DNA from: Leuctra nigra
Lineage: Eukaryota; Arthropoda; Insecta; Plecoptera; Leuctridae
DNA length: 64,000 bases
Direction: 5' to 3'
Assembly (NCBI GenBank): GCA_934045905.1
Contig: OW203769.1
Location: 14,787,705 to 14,851,704, forward strand
Position 1 is the stretch's first letter; each line of letters begins with the position of its first letter. The notes below the pieces were generated by a model. The model was not told the DNA's origin. It did no database searches and saw only the letters and a program-made list of their open reading frames with translations. Of this stretch, positions 22,470-33,959 are shown piece by piece. The translations under genes were made by a program, and so were the position numbers.

Positions 22470-23018
22470 ACAATTCAGTAATTGGCCAGGTATTTGTCAT
22501 TTTAAATACTATTTAAATATATACAGGTGTGGAATTTTTCTGCCACTGAAAAAAGGTGAATCGTTTATAACAAATCCACATCAAAATAGTGAAGTTAATA
22601 CATTTTCCTGTTTGAATGTCATTATTACAAAGCTACGAAATTGATAAAGCATGCATTAGCAACTAATATTCTAATGAACCTTAAAAATGACAGTGCACTT
22701 GTTTCTTACTGACTCACATTTTAGGAATCTTCTGTTCTTAATGTCTGGGACTAACTAGACTCGTTATGATGAATAGATGGAACCGTGAAAACACGATTGA
22801 TGAAAAGACTGTAAAATATTAACCTGACGATAGCTTCCACGGTTACACATGATATGACTTCATTGTTGAAATGTACATCAATAATCGAATTGAAACAGTG
22901 TTGTTAATAATACAATATTATTCTAATACTTTGATTAAACATTCTTATAGTAATTCTTAAAATCTTGATTGTTGTGATCAATAAAAGCGAGTTGTCAAAG
23001 AAATGGATTCATAAGCCA
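22470..23018. other. Non-coding stretch, nothing recognised
   Basis: AT-rich sequence without ORFs above 60 codons, shared repeats or RNA-gene signatures that I can identify. Confidence 0.4.
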
Positions 23019-23136
23019 AGTTCTAGAATTCAGCGAAACATCTAGCGAATATAGCAATAAAATGGCGTCCCATGGAAAAGGATAGGAAAATCAGATTTCC
23101 GCTAGATCGCTGCATGTTTTCGCTGAATTCTAGAAC
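23019..23136. mobile_element. 118-bp MITE
   Basis: AGTTCTAGAATTCAGCGAAA at the left is mirrored by TTTCGCTGAATTCTAGAAC at the right, with further pairing of CTAGCG and CGCTAG inside. The flanking duplication is not clear. Confidence 0.75.
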
Positions 23137-23480
23137 GCCGCTAATGCGACATACGACACGCTTTATCAAATAGGAACGAAATTAGAGATTTGCACAGGTG
23201 TTTGGAAAACGGCGTATCCATGAAGGAACGTCAAGAGGAGAATCAATCGTGATGTTCTTCTAAATTTAATTATAGTTGAAAATTAACCGTTTGTGTGATC
23301 AAGTACAATTTTTAAAAATTACAATTTTTAACCGCAAATAGGTCAAGAACTTCACTTTTTGCGATATTTTGCTTTACCGGGGATACATTACACTCTGCAG
23401 CTTGATCACTTGCAAGTCATTCAACTCTCTCAAAGCTTATTAATTCGCATGCAAAACGGCTTGATTATCAACGCGTTTAC

Positions 23481-23614
23481 CCGGTCCACATAGACCGTTC
23501 TTGAGTTGTCCGTTTTCCGTTTTTTATTACCGACCATTGACCAATCACAAGTCCAGAAACCGCTCAAGGGAGACTTGTGATTGGCAAAACGCAAAAACGG
23601 TCTGTGTGACCCGG
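23481..23614. mobile_element. 134-bp MITE
   Basis: Terminal repeats CCGGTCCACATAGACCGTT and AACGGTCTGTGTGACCCGG, with inner arms GACCAATCACAAGTC and GACTTGTGATTGG. The structure is foldback-like. No coding capacity. Confidence 0.75.
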
Positions 23615-24149
23615 CTGTACACGAACGTTTTTCTGATTTACACTAAACTTTATTCACATGACCAAGTCTTTCCCACTCAACAGTCTTATTCCTTCCCGTA
23701 TGACTAAGATCTGAAAGTGCCATAAATTGGTATAAAATAAACAAAAGAACCCTCATGTAGCTTGGTGATAACTGCGAATTAGACACAACCGACTCACATG
23801 TGGCGAAGTGTTCTCATTCTGTCAATGGAATTGCGTGGATCTTCCTCCAGGACGAATACTTTATTAATTTTATTAACTGTTTCAAAACGCGTCCGACTTT
23901 GAATTTAACTTGATGTTGCTTGCATGAATAGTTCCATGGTTACTTCGTTTTAGATCTAATTGTTGAATAATAATTGTTTCATAGTAAAAATACGCTGGCA
24001 ATTGGCAATAATGATGCACATTGTATGGACAATAATAGTGTGCATTATTGTGCATTGTTTGAACGTTAACTTTATTCCTGAAACCTGGGTTACTAATAAT
24101 TCTCCAGGTAGTTGTGAATGTTAGGTTTGTTCGTTTACCCTGCAAAAAT

Positions 24150-24385
24150 CTGCCACAATGTCAAACGACGTTCGTTTTCGATTTTTGATAACTTGTGGCA
24201 GCACAAGTTCGATTCGAAGTTCGAAGTTGCGCCTGTGCGATTTTACATTTTGTGGCAGGTGAAAGTGAGAGAGTATGAGAAAAAATAGCAACAAAATCAG
24301 AATCAGCCAGAAGCTCAATGGATTCCAATTGGTTGATAACAATTTTGTCACTTTTTTCTCGCACTCACTCTCACTTTATTCAGGA
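24150..24385. mobile_element. Two abutting inverted-repeat elements
   Basis: 24150-24258 is bounded by CTGCCACAATGT and ACATTTTGTGGCAG. Directly after it, 24262-24384 pairs GTGAAAGTGAGAGAGTATGA with its approximate mirror CTCGCACTCACTCTCACTTT. Short overlapping open frames here follow from the palindromic structure and are not genes. Confidence 0.6.
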
Positions 24386-25034
24386 ATAGGGGCCCAGAAG
24401 ATGTGTAGACTGTGGCAAGTTGTTGTAACATTAAAATACATGGCTCTAAACTATGACAGTGAATTCATAGCTTGCACGATATTCTTTTGTTTTATATATC
24501 AGCAATGCTGAATCATGCGCGTGTTGGCACGTTGACGGGTCATATTTATAACTTTATTGAGGTAAATCGATGTATTTAGGTAATGTGAGTGATTCCTCTT
24601 CGTACTAAAGGTATCAGGAGATTATATAATTTCCCAGGTAGGCCATTAACCTATAAAATATCATCAAAAAGCATAGAATCACAGCTATTCCGCGTGCCAT
24701 CAAGACGGTGGAAGGCAACAATGAGATGGCATCACGTGCTCACTATGAATAATCAAGAACTAGGAATTTTGTTCATATGAAAAACTATTTATTTGCAGTA
24801 ATATTGCTTACTTTTGTATTGATCTCACTGGTAAACTATAAATGCGTTCGTTTTGTGCGACTGTTTTTGGCTTTATACAACAGACTACCAAAAGCTGTCG
24901 TTGAAGGTTTTGTTAGCGTAACATGCATGCGTGTTAGCATGTTAAGTAACATGAGATCGAACCAAAAGAGTAAAAGAAGACGCTTCATTTGCTATCGTGA
25001 GACCAAGAGTAACTGATTTATGATCACGCTCCAA

Positions 25035-25164
25035 GGGCCTTATTCTGTAACTATTTTTGATTTCGCTTCGGCTCGAATTCACCTCACTGTCATTATAAGG
25101 TGCATTACGACGAAATTAATTCGTGCCAAAACGAGATAAAAAAAATAGCTACAGAATAAGGCCC
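25035..25164. mobile_element. 130-bp MITE
   Basis: GGGCCTTATTCTGTAACTAT and ATAGCTACAGAATAAGGCCC form the terminal inverted repeats. Similar GGGCC-CTTATTC borders are seen at 991-1143 and 29162-29297. Confidence 0.75.
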
Positions 25165-25169
25165 CATGT

Positions 25170-27118
25170 GATTCTATGCTGACTCAAAAGTAACGTTTCT
25201 ACTTGCTTTCCTGATAACTTCCGATGATACTGAATGTGTTTTACTTAAAGTTTCAAATAGGTTATGGTCACCCTCTTCTTGCTCACAAAAATGTTCTGTT
25301 TTGAAAATTTTGTACAGCATTGTCTATTCTGGGCCGTCTTCTTATTCCTTGACGAATGTATACATTTTGAGTTGTCGACGTGTATCAACTTGTTCACGTT
25401 AAACAGGTCCTCTAATAAGACAATTGATTCGATAATATAAGATTAGACTCGCATAAATACTGTAGTTGTGGGCCAAAACATTTTTGATAAAAATAATTTT
25501 CAGCTCACAATTAACGTTTGTCGAGAACTATGCCCTATACACCGGATAGGTGAAAACGTTCTTAAAACTGAGCACATTCTTGTGAGCAAGGAAATGGTAC
25601 CTTTAAAGCTATTTGTTTCCCCACACCTATGTCAAAAGAATTATTCGGAAATAATTCCCGATTAAACATTTACCTAGTTTATATAATTTTCGTCAGAAAA
25701 TGTGATATGTTTCAAAAAGAGAAGCTCAAGAATTAGCCCCCTGAGCGAGGAGAGTCCACCCACTGGAACAACACTTACCTGGTAGGTAGAAGAACACGCG
25801 TCCTCCTGCGCGTCGTCCTGCTGACGTCACCACTCGTCCTGCGCGTCGACGTCGTCCTGCTAAAGGCATTCCCTTGCTCATTCCTCCAACACAACTTGAC
25901 GCAGAAGAGAAGAAAGAAGTTAGTCAAACATTACTTCAATCTTCGAGAACACATTGCATCGTTATCCTTCAATAAATATACGTTTCAACACTTTTGCAAC
26001 TTCGTTTACAATAATGAAAAAAATATGTCAGCGGGTTGATTTACGAATAACGAAAAAAGTAAAAAGCTGCAGGTACCTACTCTCAAGAATGAATATTTAT
26101 AGTCTACGTCTAGGTACCTACGCTATTACGGTGACTTGACAACTGTTTCGAGAAGGAGGCATAGTAATCTGTATACAGTTTTATTGTAATATCTTGTAAC
26201 TGAGCCTGCATTTGACTGCAACTAACTCACTTGCTACGACAGACTCTGAAGGAAGCAATCAGCAGCGAATATCAACTTCACCCACTATGTTTCAATAAAA
26301 TTGTGCACATCGCAAAAACACGTCAAACGCAAAGAATGAATTCATCAACCTTAATGTATCTACCATGGTTATACGGCTACATTATTAAAGTTTCATCGCT
26401 CAACAAGTTACCATAATTGTCTATTGTCATTAATTGCTATGTCAATAATGCAAAATAACAAAGACCTTTCAGAGCACATTATTGTAAGATTTCATACAAC
26501 CTATCATTATTGTAATCTTCTTTGTATCTTTGGAAACACACTGTACTTGGTCACGGTCTATCGGATTCCCAATGGCAAGATGGCCGTGTCTGTACAGGCC
26601 ACAACGAGGTCGTCAGACTGCAGCTTTCAAGGTCATCGTCAAGGCCAACATGAAGATATTCCTTTCTTCAATCTTCATAGAACGGTCCGAGATTGGAATG
26701 ATTAAAATTTACACATTTGAGTGCGAAAATAATGTATTTTACCATCACGTTAATAATTTGAAAAAATGAACAAAAATTAATGTTCTCATATTCCTTATAT
26801 ATTGGAAATGCAATGCATAATAATTCCTTCTATTAATAGATATGATGTCATTGAATCTGACTGACATATCTGACTTGCATAACTTACTAGGAAGTAAAGC
26901 ATGAGCCATGGCCATGCATTCAATTCATTGGAAAACAATCGTGATAACACGTAAAGGTGATAGATCAAGTATGGGAGATTTCTTGGTTTTGTTGCGATAC
27001 ATTCGTTTGCATTGCATTTTGTGCGCTTCTTGAATCAACACAGTAAGTAATTGGCATTGCAATTTTGCTTCTTCTTGCACATTTGTGCATTATCACTGAT
27101 CAAAACGCAACTATTGCA
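25170..27118. other. Non-coding stretch, no gene supported
   Basis: Several ORFs of 60-93 codons overlap between 25460 and 26770, but none shows a domain, signal peptide or splice continuity. A GC-rich patch at 25795-25865 consists of imperfect CGTCCTGC repeats. The segment at 26900-27010 shares TATGGGAGATTTCTTGGTTT-type sequence with 12285. Confidence 0.4.
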
Positions 27119-27119
27119 C

Positions 27120-27440
27120 TTTTTGATTCCCGGATGATTCGCCTGACCCTCGATTATACCTGTCGAATGAGAGGTTGGAAGATTCGCCTGCATGGGTTCA
27201 GGTAATCAGAAGGGTACACGGAAGATTTGCCTTACAGGAAGGGTCAGGTGAATCTTCCAACACAACTTGGAAGATTCGTCTGACCCTCTAATATACCTGT
27301 CTAACGATAGGTTGGAAGATTCGCCTGCTAGGGGATGTGAATCAAAAATGAAAATTAGGGGTCAGTCAGGGTGCACAAAATGGTCTGAACCGTGTCAGTT
27401 ACGCGCATTGTTGGCGGGATATTTCAAACATGATGAGATC
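27120..27440 (+). repeat. RepI copy 1
   Basis: Contains repeated TTGGAAGATTCGCCTG and GATTCGCCTGACCCTC words, then AGGGGTCAGTCAGGGTGCAC and GTTGGCGGGATATTTCAAAC. The second half is matched in reverse at 30709-30905. Confidence 0.7.
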
Positions 27441-27511
27441 GTTTGATTTTGGTCTTTCATCACTGTACCAAAGTAAAATTTTAGTCGAACAAATTTAATC
27501 CAAACTGCTCA

Positions 27512-27792
27512 ATAAATTATAATTATAAAATCATTAAATTTATGACAATCCTTTGAACTTTTACGTTAACATCTTTATTATTCGATAGTAATGCAAATAC
27601 AATACAATGCAATACCTGGGTTAGTAAATTTATAATTTGTTTTCTTTTATATAATTTTTAAAACAAACGCCCTGAAGAAGTCCTGTGAAACAGGACAAAA
27701 TATTGTACCTACACATAATAAAAAAATGTGTTTAAATAAAAAAGAAGTTAACGTAGAAGTTCAAAGAATTGTCATAAATTTTATAATTTATC
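27512..27792. mobile_element. 281-bp foldback element
   Basis: The arm AAATTTATGACAATCCTTTG plus AACTTTTACGTTAAC is mirrored by GTTAACGTAGAAGTTCAAAG and AATTGTCATAAATTT. Arms exceed 40 bp. Confidence 0.75.
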
Positions 27793-27992
27793 GTGAACTA
27801 AGATCTGAATAAGTTGCAATATATTATCAGCAAAATTTTTAAAATATTGGAAATGGTGATGACAAAACTATAGTAGTTAATTTTGATAGATGTCTGAACT
27901 CCAGACCAGATATCTGTCTAAAGGGCTGCAGAGTAGTGAGCGTGGCCTTGAAGAGTTTTTTAATCGATTTTTATCAATATCTTCTACCTATA

Positions 27993-29016
27993 CTAGGAAA
28001 ACGCTCAGTGTAACGCGTTGATGAGCGAGCACAGAACATGCAACATCGCCAGTAATGATAAACGACACGGCATAAGACGATTTTATCTGCAACTTTCCAA
28101 TCTCCATATAGAGACTCTGGATGAATATCAGATCCATTGTGTCGTGACTTTCCATCATACCTTTTCCAGCTTTTGACAACCCATACTAAACTCGTAAAAT
28201 GACAATTAATAATTGACTGATAGGGCTTACAATGTGTATAAAATGTTAGATTATGTTAGTCTTATGATCACCGTGCAAAATTTTAACTTAATCGGAACAT
28301 TTTGATTGCCGATCAATCAGAAGATATTGTTTAAACTTAAACCAATTGGAGGATTTGGCCTTCGTACTGCATCCGATTTGATATGCGCTAGTTTTACCTT
28401 GCTTTAATTATCTTTGGTTTTACTGTAAATTGTGGACTGCTTGGCTGCTCTACAGGCCTTGGAGCAGAAGCTTAAAGAAGGCAGGAATGAAAATGTAGCA
28501 TACATTTTACAAATATTTAAAGATTATGGAATAAAATGTCCCTAAAATGACAAAAACTTTTGAATATAACGATAGATAAGACTGAAAATTGGCAAAAATA
28601 CCTAAAATGTTGGTACCAATGACCACGCGAAGTTTCAAGTTGATCGATCAATCAGTTCTAGTTTAAATGTCAAAAAATCACATGAAAAATGGTTTTAAAT
28701 TTTAACCAATGGGAGAATTTGGCTGAAACTTTGTATGATTGGCTAAAATATTGGTTGCAATGACTTTGCTAAATTTCAAATTGATCGGAGCAACCAATCG
28801 AAAGATAATTTTTTTTAAACTTGAACCAATCACAGGAGCCCGTTCAAAAACGATCCCAGGGACCGCATAGATTACGTTAGCATATGTGCAAAGGTTCAGA
28901 TCGATTGGTTGTGCGGTTTAACCTGGGCTGTGCGGACAAAAAAACAAAAAACAAAAACAAACACACAGAGAAAGTTCCATAAGAGTACCGTGGTGACGCT
29001 CGCTACGCTCGCTCAA
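27993..29016 (+). mobile_element. RepA copy inside RepD
   Basis: Bounded by CTAGGAAAACGCTCAGTGTA and TGACGCTCGCTACGCTCGCT. The interior includes the A-rich tract with CACACAGAGAAAGTTCC typical of one RepA subtype, shared with the reverse copy at 29762-30657. Confidence 0.75.
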
Positions 29017-29161
29017 TAATTGTTAACAAAATAAGGCTTTGTACTAATCTTTAGAACTGTTCAATTAAAATAATTTCATAGCTTGGAATAAGTTATTAGT
29101 TTTATTTTGTCCAACAGATGTTTAGTGCCATAATTTACTAATTTCGGGTACTACACATCAG

Positions 29162-29297
29162 GGGCCTATTCACAAAAAGTATTATCTCCTAATACGTACT
29201 ATCTTTGGTATTATCTTTCATTTAACATGGTGTTTTTGGTATTAAATCAAAGGATAGTACGTATTAGCAGATAATACCTTTCGTGAATCCAGCCCCA
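29162..29297. mobile_element. 136-bp MITE nested in RepD
   Basis: GGGGCCTATTCACAAAAAGT with inner TAATACGTACTATC is mirrored by GATAGTACGTATTA and the right end CTTTCGTGAATCCAGCCCC. It is younger than the RepD copy it interrupts. Confidence 0.75.
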
Positions 29298-29761
29298 GTA
29301 GGACAAAGTAAATCTAATAAACCATTCCAAGCTAGGAAATTATTTTCATTGAACAGTTCTCAAGACTCGTACAAAACCTTATTTAGTTAACAATTACATT
29401 ATTAAAAGATATTAATAAAAATCGATTAAAAACCTCTTCAAGGTCAAACTCACTACCCAGCCGTCTTAACACTGAACATCAAAAAATATCGAAGATTAAA
29501 ATATTTTCGGACTTCACTACCAGCTATACTTCAGTGGATCCACACATTTCTACATATTATGTCCTGTCAATCATTTATCAATCTTCAACTTCATACAATA
29601 TATAAGATAATTTCAGGTTTATTTCACAATTATCTTGAAAAGATCATGGCTTTCGAATTACATCAGAATTCTGGATACATCAGTTTTAAAATTATATAGA
29701 TAGACTATTTAAATATCAACATTTCCGATCATTGTAAAATATGTTTTGATAATATATAATT

Positions 29762-30657
29762 GAGCGAGCGTAGCGAGGCACTTTCTCTGTGTGTGTTTTT
29801 TTTTTTTTGTCTTTTTGTCCGCACAGCCCAAGTTAAACCGCACATTCAATCGATCTGAAACTTTGCACATATGCTAACGTAATCTATGCGGTCCCTGGGA
29901 TCGTTTTTGAACGGGCTCCTGTGATTGGTTCAAGTTTAAAAAAAATTATCTTTCGATTGGTTGCTCCGATCAATTTGAAATTTAGCAAAGTCATTGCAAC
30001 CAACATTGTACCCAATCATAAAATTTTTTAGCCAAATCCTCCCATTGGTTAAAATTTAAAAAAATCTTTCATATGATTTTTGAAATTTAAACTAGAACCG
30101 ATTGAGCGATCAACTTAAAACTTCACGTGGTCATTGGTACCAACATTATCTGTATATTTGTACATTTTCAGACTTATCTGTGTTTAAATCCAAACGTTAT
30201 TGACATTTTACGGACATTTTGCGTGTTGGCTGTCAAATTACTCAAAAATGTTGATCACGGCTACTTCGACTCTTTATAGTTCCAAGGTAGTTAGAGCAAC
30301 TTTCAAACGTCTGAAACTGATATGACCGTTCAACAGATCGATCTAATATTGTGTATGTACACACACTTTTATCATATGAGTGGTCCCAGGTATATTTTTT
30401 TATATAGATCCTATGATTTTTGAATATTAACAAGGAACATTATTTTAATCATAAAGGTTCAATCGATCAACTTAAACCTTTGCATGGTTATTGGGACTAA
30501 TACTTGAGGAATATTTGGAGATTTTTATAGCTACAAGTCTGACGAATTTCAAGAATTATTGGCTTTTAATGATATTTTCGATAGACATAATTTCGGTTCG
30601 AGGTGTTGCGCGTGTCCGTGCTCGCTCATCAACGCGTTACACAGAGCGTTTTCCTAG
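29762..30657 (-). mobile_element. RepA copy, reverse orientation
   Basis: Reverse-strand copy with the left end at 30657 and the right end at 29762 (GCCTCGCTACGCTCGCTCA). Near 30330 it holds the uninterrupted sequence at which RepB copy 1 inserted in another RepA, and so serves as an empty site. Confidence 0.75.
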
Positions 30658-30708
30658 TTATTAATCCGTACCTCAGAGGTAGAAGGTCCGAAGACCATTT
30701 CAATAATT

Positions 30709-30905
30709 ATTCTTGATCTCATCATGTTTGAAATATCCCGCCAACAATGCGCGTAACTGACACGTTTCAGACCATTTTGTGCACCCTGACTGACCCCTAA
30801 TTTTCATTTCCAATTCACATCCCCTAGCAGGCGAATCTTCCAACCTATCATTAGACAGGTATAATCGAGGGTCAGGCGAATCTTCCGCAGGCGAATCTTC
30901 CGCCG
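30709..30905 (-). repeat. RepI copy 2, reverse orientation
   Basis: Reverse complement of the distal part of 27120-27440: GTTTGAAATATCCCGCCAAC, then GTGCACCCTGACTGACCCCT, then repeated GGCGAATCTTCC. Confidence 0.7.
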
Positions 30906-31086
30906 ACCGCACTTTTTAAATTCCGATATATCGAAATTCCTGTCTGATTTTTTTGCAGGAATTAGTAAAAAAGATGTGTATGATAATATTTTCTAAATAG
31001 GTAGTAATACTTAAATACATAAAAGAAATAATAAATATGCAATAGTAACGCTTTGATCCTAAGTAATTAAAAAGTGATATTTTTTA

Positions 31087-31372
31087 TCTAGTTGAGCGGT
31101 ACCTCAACGCCAGCCAAGTCGTACGGCGTGCTTATAATCTCACCCAACATACCGTTAAAATGTGTAACTCAAATATAAAACGGCTGGAGGAACCCACTTT
31201 TACGCCAAGCCTCGAAGTGGCAATTTTGGCCACTTGATCTTAAAAAAATGGGAACTCGCACGTTGTTGCGAATTATTTTTATTTTGAGGTATGGCCACCA
31301 TATCATATTCCAAGTGTGCCAACAATAAGTTATGCCAATTACTTCTTGGAGTGTAGGAAATATCTTGAAATT
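31087..31372 (+). mobile_element. RepB copy 2, truncated
   Basis: Starts TCTA followed by GTTGAGCGGTACCTCAAC, the RepB hairpin with changes on both sides of the stem. The GCCAGCCAAGTCGTACGGCG block follows, then a GGCTGGAGG..CCCACTTTTA segment. Only the first quarter of RepB is present. A SINE lies directly after it. Confidence 0.65.
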
Positions 31373-31663
31373 AACGGAGGTATGGCTGAGTGGTAACGCT
31401 CTGAACTTGTATTCCGGAGGCCCGGGTTCGATTCCCGCGGCCGTCCTTCCTGACCGTTTTTTTTTCGTGGTATTCCCTCAGTCGACAGGCACATGCTGGG
31501 AAGGTACCCTACTAATAGGCCACGACAGCCTCCTTCCCACCTTCCATCCTTGCCTACTCTTCACCATCATCTCCCAATCATCATCAAAATCATCCATCCG
31601 GCGCCATTAGCCTCGCTGCAGAACAGTGCGACGTTAAGCCCCCCCCCCCCCCACAAAAAAAAA
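31373..31663 (+). mobile_element. tRNA-derived SINE, intact, with 8-bp target duplication
   Basis: Flanked by TTGAAATT on both sides (31365-31372 and 31664-31671). An internal RNA polymerase III promoter is visible: A box TGGCTGAGTGG (31383-31393) and B box GGTTCGATTCC (31425-31435). The body ends in GCGACGTTAAGCC followed by a C run and an A run. Related copies lie at 35808-36003, 45490-45645 and 49831-50098. Confidence 0.88.
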
Positions 31664-31810
31664 TTGAAATTCGAATAGGTATATATACAGACCAATATAT
31701 TCTCGTTAATAACAACATTGCTTTGATCGTAGAGATAATAAAATACTGAACTCATGGTTTGATAAATCCAAGAATCATTAATAATTTTAACTTTTGCTTC
31801 GGATTGTCTA

Positions 31811-31969
31811 AGGCCGGGTAGGACCAAAATTGAATTAAGTTAATTATCGATAGTTAGTGGAAGTTAGTGAATCCCATTGGCTGTGGAATTCGCGCCAACT
31901 GGATTCATTGGTTAACTGCTCACTAACTATCGATAGTTAGCTAATCCAAAGTTGGTCCAACCCGGCCTT
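31811..31969. mobile_element. About 158-bp MITE, possible TA target site
   Basis: AGGCCGGGTAGGACCAAAAT and its mirror TTTGGTCCAACCCGGCCT (with small differences) form the ends, flanked by TA on both sides. Inner arms repeat CTAACTATCGATAGTTAG, itself a palindrome. The next stretch, 31970-32720, shows nothing recognisable. Confidence 0.7.
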
Positions 31970-32829
31970 TATGTGAGAATGTGAGATTTAGGAATACAAC
32001 ATTTCCCTATACAACATTGGACATTAAATGGTCTTCTATTGAAATTTACGCATAATTCAAGACTTAAGAAACATTTATGCTATTATATATCATCATACAT
32101 TTTACTATGATAAATATCCATTGTAAAAAAAAATTAAAAAAATATAAAAAATTGTATGTATTTATCAAAAACAGGAATCCTGCAAAATGTCTAATTTTCC
32201 AGTTTTTTCATTAAAATGAATAATATAATTATTACGCTTCATTGATAAATTCAATATTTTGGGTCAGGTCAAGTATTAGACAAACACTTCAACAGTGCAC
32301 ATAAAAAATACACATTGAAACTATGTATCAAATATTCAAGCGAGTCAAATGTAAATGGGGTATGTGTTACAAACACGTCAAGCGCCCACTGGCCGGTAAA
32401 ATCCTTGAATATGGCGCGAAAGAGTGTCACTCAAAACTTGTCTAGAAATAACCAGAAGATCCATCTCTGACATTGTAATATGTCTCTATGGTTTAACGGT
32501 ACAGTATTAGATTGTGTACGCACCGTCCTACTTTGTTGACTTGAGCGACCGTTCTCCTATAGACTCACAAACGATACTTTCACTATAAGCATCAAAATGA
32601 CTTTTTACAGTAAAACTGGACGAAATATTTAATAACTACACACATAAAGTGTGTGTACGTGCAAGTGAAAGTTCAACCTTCTTCCTACTATACGATGTAA
32701 ATGTATTTGGATGTTTGTCTTATCTAGATCTGCGGAAGATACTACTGGAGATAGTTGTAGTCGGCCATCTGGACATACTTCTGAGGTCTGGAGCATTTTC
32801 CTGGAGAAAAATCAACGACAAGTTCCAAG

Positions 32830-33855
32830 ATGAAAGTGCAACATACTCTACTGTTCGCTCTTCTTCTGGAATTATTTACACTCGGACATTGCATCTTCAA
32901 CGGAACACTCGCAGCTCACAGCCAGTTCAAATACGTAGTACAAATCAAACACAAAGTGATCCACTCATCCAGAACGCAAATGCACTGCACTGGCTCGATA
33001 ATCTCCAAGTCCTGGGTGTTGACAGCTGCCCACTGCGTCTCTGGGCAAGAACACAACCGACTGGAGATGCCGTCGAGGAGACTGGACTGGGAGTCACGCG
33101 TCATCGCCGGCCACATCGGGATGGCTCTTGAAGATCGGGACAAGGAGCAGGTGAGACTGGCAGCACAGACTTACATACATCCTCAGGCATACGACGAACA
33201 GGAGTTCAGAAGGAAGTGGGAGAAATGGTTGACGTGGGATAATCAGGAGTATGACTACCCTGAGTATGACAGCGATTCTTGGGATCTTACGGATGTCGCT
33301 CACGAGTTGGGGGTTGCTATGGGTGAAGGCGTCGACGTTGCGCTGTTGCGTTTGGGGACTCCGTTCGAATTTAACGAATTTGTTGGTAAAATTCGTTGGG
33401 CGATTGAAATTCCGACCATCAAAATGACGAATTGTACCGCCATCGGATTCGGTCTTTCCCATGACGACGACTATGTCGTGGTCTTCGATGATCAGTACTA
33501 CATGCCTGTTAGAATCGGTGGAGGGGACTTTTGCAAAGCGGTGATGCCGGATGGGAACCTGGAGTACATCAAGCCCCATCACATCTGTGTTGTCGGTGAC
33601 GTACCATTTGGCAACGTGTGTGCTGGGGATTCGGGAGGCCCTGTTGTCTGCGGTAATGTTCTGTATGGAGTAGCCAGCAAGGAACCGAACACAGTGACGA
33701 CTGACTGGTGTGGGGAAGTCGAGAATACTCCCATGTTCTACACGTCGACAGCGGGGGTGAAGGAGTGGATCGTCGCAGTCATGCATTCAACGGAGAGTTT
33801 TGGTGTTCTGAACAAGATATTTAAAATCCTGTTTGACAAATTACATTTGAATTAG
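32830..33855 (+). CDS. Secreted trypsin-fold serine protease (S1 family), paralog 2
   Basis: 341 residues in one exon. It is very similar to the protease at 13345-14385 from the signal peptide through the domain (shared SKSWVLTAAHC, PDGN, YIKPHHICVVG, VPFGNVCAGDSGGPVVC and TSTAGVK segments). Catalytic residues are His68, Asp169 and Ser268; the residue two before the active-site CAGDSGG cysteine is Asn. The mature N-terminus IFNG follows the signal peptide after GHC with no activation peptide. A long acidic loop (WDNQEYDYPEYDSDSWD region) lies between His and Asp. A 5' UTR acceptor is conserved (ATCTAG|ATCTG, exon from 32728). Two overlapping AATAAA signals lie at 33928-33940. It is the product of a local duplication, with 18 kb of repeat-filled DNA between the copies. 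Confidence 0.92.
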   Translation: MKVQHTLLFALLLELFTLGHCIFNGTLAAHSQFKYVVQIKHKVIHSSRTQMHCTGSIISKSWVLTAAHCVSGQEHNRLEMPSRRLDWESRVIAGHIGMALEDRDKEQVRLAAQTYIHPQAYDEQEFRRKWEKWLTWDNQEYDYPEYDSDSWDLTDVAHELGVAMGEGVDVALLRLGTPFEFNEFVGKIRWAIEIPTIKMTNCTAIGFGLSHDDDYVVVFDDQYYMPVRIGGGDFCKAVMPDGNLEYIKPHHICVVGDVPFGNVCAGDSGGPVVCGNVLYGVASKEPNTVTTDWCGEVENTPMFYTSTAGVKEWIVAVMHSTESFGVLNKIFKILFDKLHLN

Positions 33856-33927
33856 AAGGCAAGCGAAGAATTCTCAAAGGAGGAGCAACAAATGAAGATA
33901 TTTTCCTATGAATAGTTACACTCCTCG

Positions 33928-33940
33928 AATAAATAATAAA
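33928..33940 (+). promoter_or_regulatory. Polyadenylation signals of protease paralog 2
   Basis: AATAAATAATAAA gives two AATAAA hexamers about 75-80 bases after the stop codon. Confidence 0.6.
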
Positions 33941-33959
33941 CGGAATTTGAAAGAAAATG

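Larger units (their letters stand above)
27919..29468. mobile_element. RepD copy 2, split by RepA
   Basis: The left arm (GAGTAGTGAGCGTGGCCTTG) ends near 27992 and the element resumes at about 29017 with ATTGTTAACAAAATAAGG, finishing in CACTACCCAGCCGTCTTA. RepA (27993-29016) and a small MITE (29162-29297) are inserted in it. Elsewhere (14.4-15.4 kb) RepD sits inside RepA, so both families were active over overlapping periods. Confidence 0.75.

Noticed and set aside
25783..25900. Short - strand ATG frame with a GTAAGT donor (MSKGMPLAGRRRRAG start) as a first exon
   Set aside because: The coding part consists of imperfect CAGGACGACG repeats, and no compatible downstream exon was found on the - strand.
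31383..31450. Functional tRNA gene
   Set aside because: A and B boxes are present, but no complete cloverleaf with a paired acceptor stem could be drawn. It is the head of a SINE with target duplication, and the same body recurs at three other sites.
33094..33786. 230-codon - strand ORF antisense to protease paralog 2
   Set aside because: Shadow of the protease coding sequence; no independent features.
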